Assembly (NCBI GenBank): GCA_964579365.1
Contig: CAZOFW010000006.1
Coordinates: 1-24,135 of the forward strand
DNA from: JAKPKF01 sp964579365
GTDB taxonomy: Bacteria; Patescibacteriota; Dojkabacteria; SC72
Reading direction: 5' to 3'
Length of the DNA stretch: 24,135 nucleotides
The first letter of the stretch is position 1. Each line of letters starts with the position of its first letter. This document shows, piece after piece, positions 23,481-24,135 of this stretch. A model generated the notes under the pieces. That model had not been told where the DNA came from. It saw only the letters and a program-made list of their open reading frames with translations, and searched no databases. The translations under genes were made by a program, and so were the position numbers.

Positions 23481-23873
23481 TTACTCTTGTTTCTCGCCAG
23501 AGAATATATTTATTAATTTAACAATACCCCAGGCCAAGATAGCATACACAATGATTGCTACAAACACAGAAGGTTCAAAGATTGAAGTTGTGTCTGCAAT
23601 GTCAGTTACTCCTCTTTTAAATATTCCTTCGAATGGAAGAATAAAGATTCTCGTTAAATCATAGATGAAACTAACGAAATTACTGGAGATACTTGCTCCA
23701 GTTAGCTTAAGAAGAAGACGAGCAATTAAGAGTACGTCTAGTGTCCCAAAGAGGAAATATATAATATATTCCACTGTTTGAGATGTACTTGCTTCTCTCT
23801 TTACCTCAGTAGTAACTGCTTCTACTGGGCCTTCACTTTGAGTCGTTACAGACTCTTTAATGATCTCTGCCAT
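23481..23873 (-). CDS. YggT family membrane protein
   Basis: A 130-residue protein with an N-terminal polar stretch of about 38 residues (Ser/Thr/Glu-rich). Two membrane helices follow, around YIIYFLFGTLDVLLIARLLL and SVFVAIIVYAILAWGIVKLI. Between them lies SNFVSFIYDLTRIFILPFEGIF, matching the YggT signature of a helix ending in L-L-x-L-x-G, then a segment F-x-x-x-L-T-x-x-x-x-x-P-F. The first ATG of the open frame is at 23951, but the ATG at 23873 is chosen: it has AAGGA 6 bases upstream, and the extra 26 residues look like untranslated AT-rich DNA. YggT proteins are linked to osmotic stress and envelope assembly in other bacteria; the role here is unproven. Confidence 0.85.
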   Translation of the reverse strand: MAEIIKESVTTQSEGPVEAVTTEVKREASTSQTVEYIIYFLFGTLDVLLIARLLLKLTGASISSNFVSFIYDLTRIFILPFEGIFKRGVTDIADTTSIFEPSVFVAIIVYAILAWGIVKLINIFSGEKQE

Positions 23874-23955
23874 TTTATTCCTTAAATAAATTAAATAAAA
23901 CATAGGATTATTTCTATTTCGGGTTTGCAGGCTTGTAGAGTAAGGATCCAATTCC

Positions 23956-24126
23956 TTATCTGTTTTCTGGTTTTTTGATTATTATTTCTTGGGGAAGATA
24001 TGCAACGAGTGCTTTCTCGACAAAATGAGTGAGAGTAGACTCTTCAACAATTGCTTGAACCCTAGCTTGTTTGATAATAGCTGGATTGATAAAAAGCGTT
24101 AATCGTTGTTTGTTAGTAGTTGTCAT
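23956..24126 (-). CDS. Small ribbon-helix-helix protein
   Basis: A complete 56-residue protein. The chain NKQRLTLFINPAIIKQARVQAIVEESTLTHFVEKAL has the layout of a ribbon-helix-helix (CopG/Arc-like) fold: a short strand (RLTLFIN), a helix starting at P15 and a second helix (TLTHFVEKALVAYL). Such proteins usually bind operator DNA as dimers and often act as antitoxins or plasmid-type regulators. No toxin gene is seen on its downstream side, which is yggT; the upstream side is outside the window. Only 9 bases precede the ATG here, so its promoter cannot be judged. Confidence 0.7.
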   Translation of the reverse strand: MTTTNKQRLTLFINPAIIKQARVQAIVEESTLTHFVEKALVAYLPQEIIIKKPENR

Positions 24127-24135
24127 ACTTAATAT

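Noticed and set aside
23941..23958. Terminator after the RHH gene
   Set aside because: TAAGGA/TCCTTA forms only a 6-bp stem and no T tract follows in the direction of transcription.

Overview
The window is AT-rich and densely packed, and looks like a chromosomal piece of a small-genome bacterium, most likely from the Candidate Phyla Radiation (Patescibacteria). The grounds are an archaeal-type aspartyl-tRNA synthetase, tRNA genes without encoded CCA, very short intergenic gaps, many starts with no Shine-Dalgarno sequence, several small families common in CPR genomes (DUF5684, DUF5680, short DUF1846), and one giant multi-domain surface protein. The lineage within CPR cannot be settled from this sequence. 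Translation reads as the standard bacterial code. I find 21 protein genes: all start with ATG in my calls, 16 stop with TAA, 5 with TAG and none with TGA.

Layout. 1-813 has no convincing gene but holds two stem-loops. 826-2993 (+) is an M3-family oligopeptidase followed by a small unknown protein. 2998-4678 (-) is gltX followed 11 bp later by tRNA-Gln(CTG). 4760-6070 (+) is an unknown membrane-anchored protein divergent from gltX. 6077-11407 (-) is a cluster reading N-formylglutamate-amidohydrolase-like gene, then recA, recX, recJ and aspS. recA, recX and recJ are tightly linked (3 bp gap, then 17 bp overlap), and a good promoter lies before recA. 11495-13224 (+) is a DUF5684 membrane protein with its own terminator, then a short DUF1846 protein whose 3' end overlaps that of rmuC (13208-14332, -). 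14396-16080 (+) is a Wzx-like flippase and a DUF5680 protein. 16096-16324 holds tRNA-Val(CAC), with a 55-bp copy of its 3' part repeated across a 100-N gap; this looks like an assembly seam.

16328-22792 (-) is dominated by a 2083-residue surface protein. Its order is N-terminal membrane anchor, DUF2341 domain, phage-tail-collar-like modules with a glycine-rich domain inserted inside the second one, about nine fibronectin-III-like modules, then membrane segments and two carboxypeptidase-regulatory-like domains. A 63-residue membrane protein and tRNA-Val follow directly. The right end (22879-24126, -) is a set of very small genes: zinc ribbon, DUF3096, lmo0937/DUF5670 family, YggT family and a ribbon-helix-helix protein.

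Working picture: tRNA charging (gltX with tRNA-Gln, and aspS) and recombinational repair (recA/recX/recJ, rmuC) form the housekeeping part. The flippase and the giant protein point to a decorated cell surface, possibly used in host or neighbour contact. The best candidate for something new is the giant protein, whose domain-in-domain arrangement I have not seen described.
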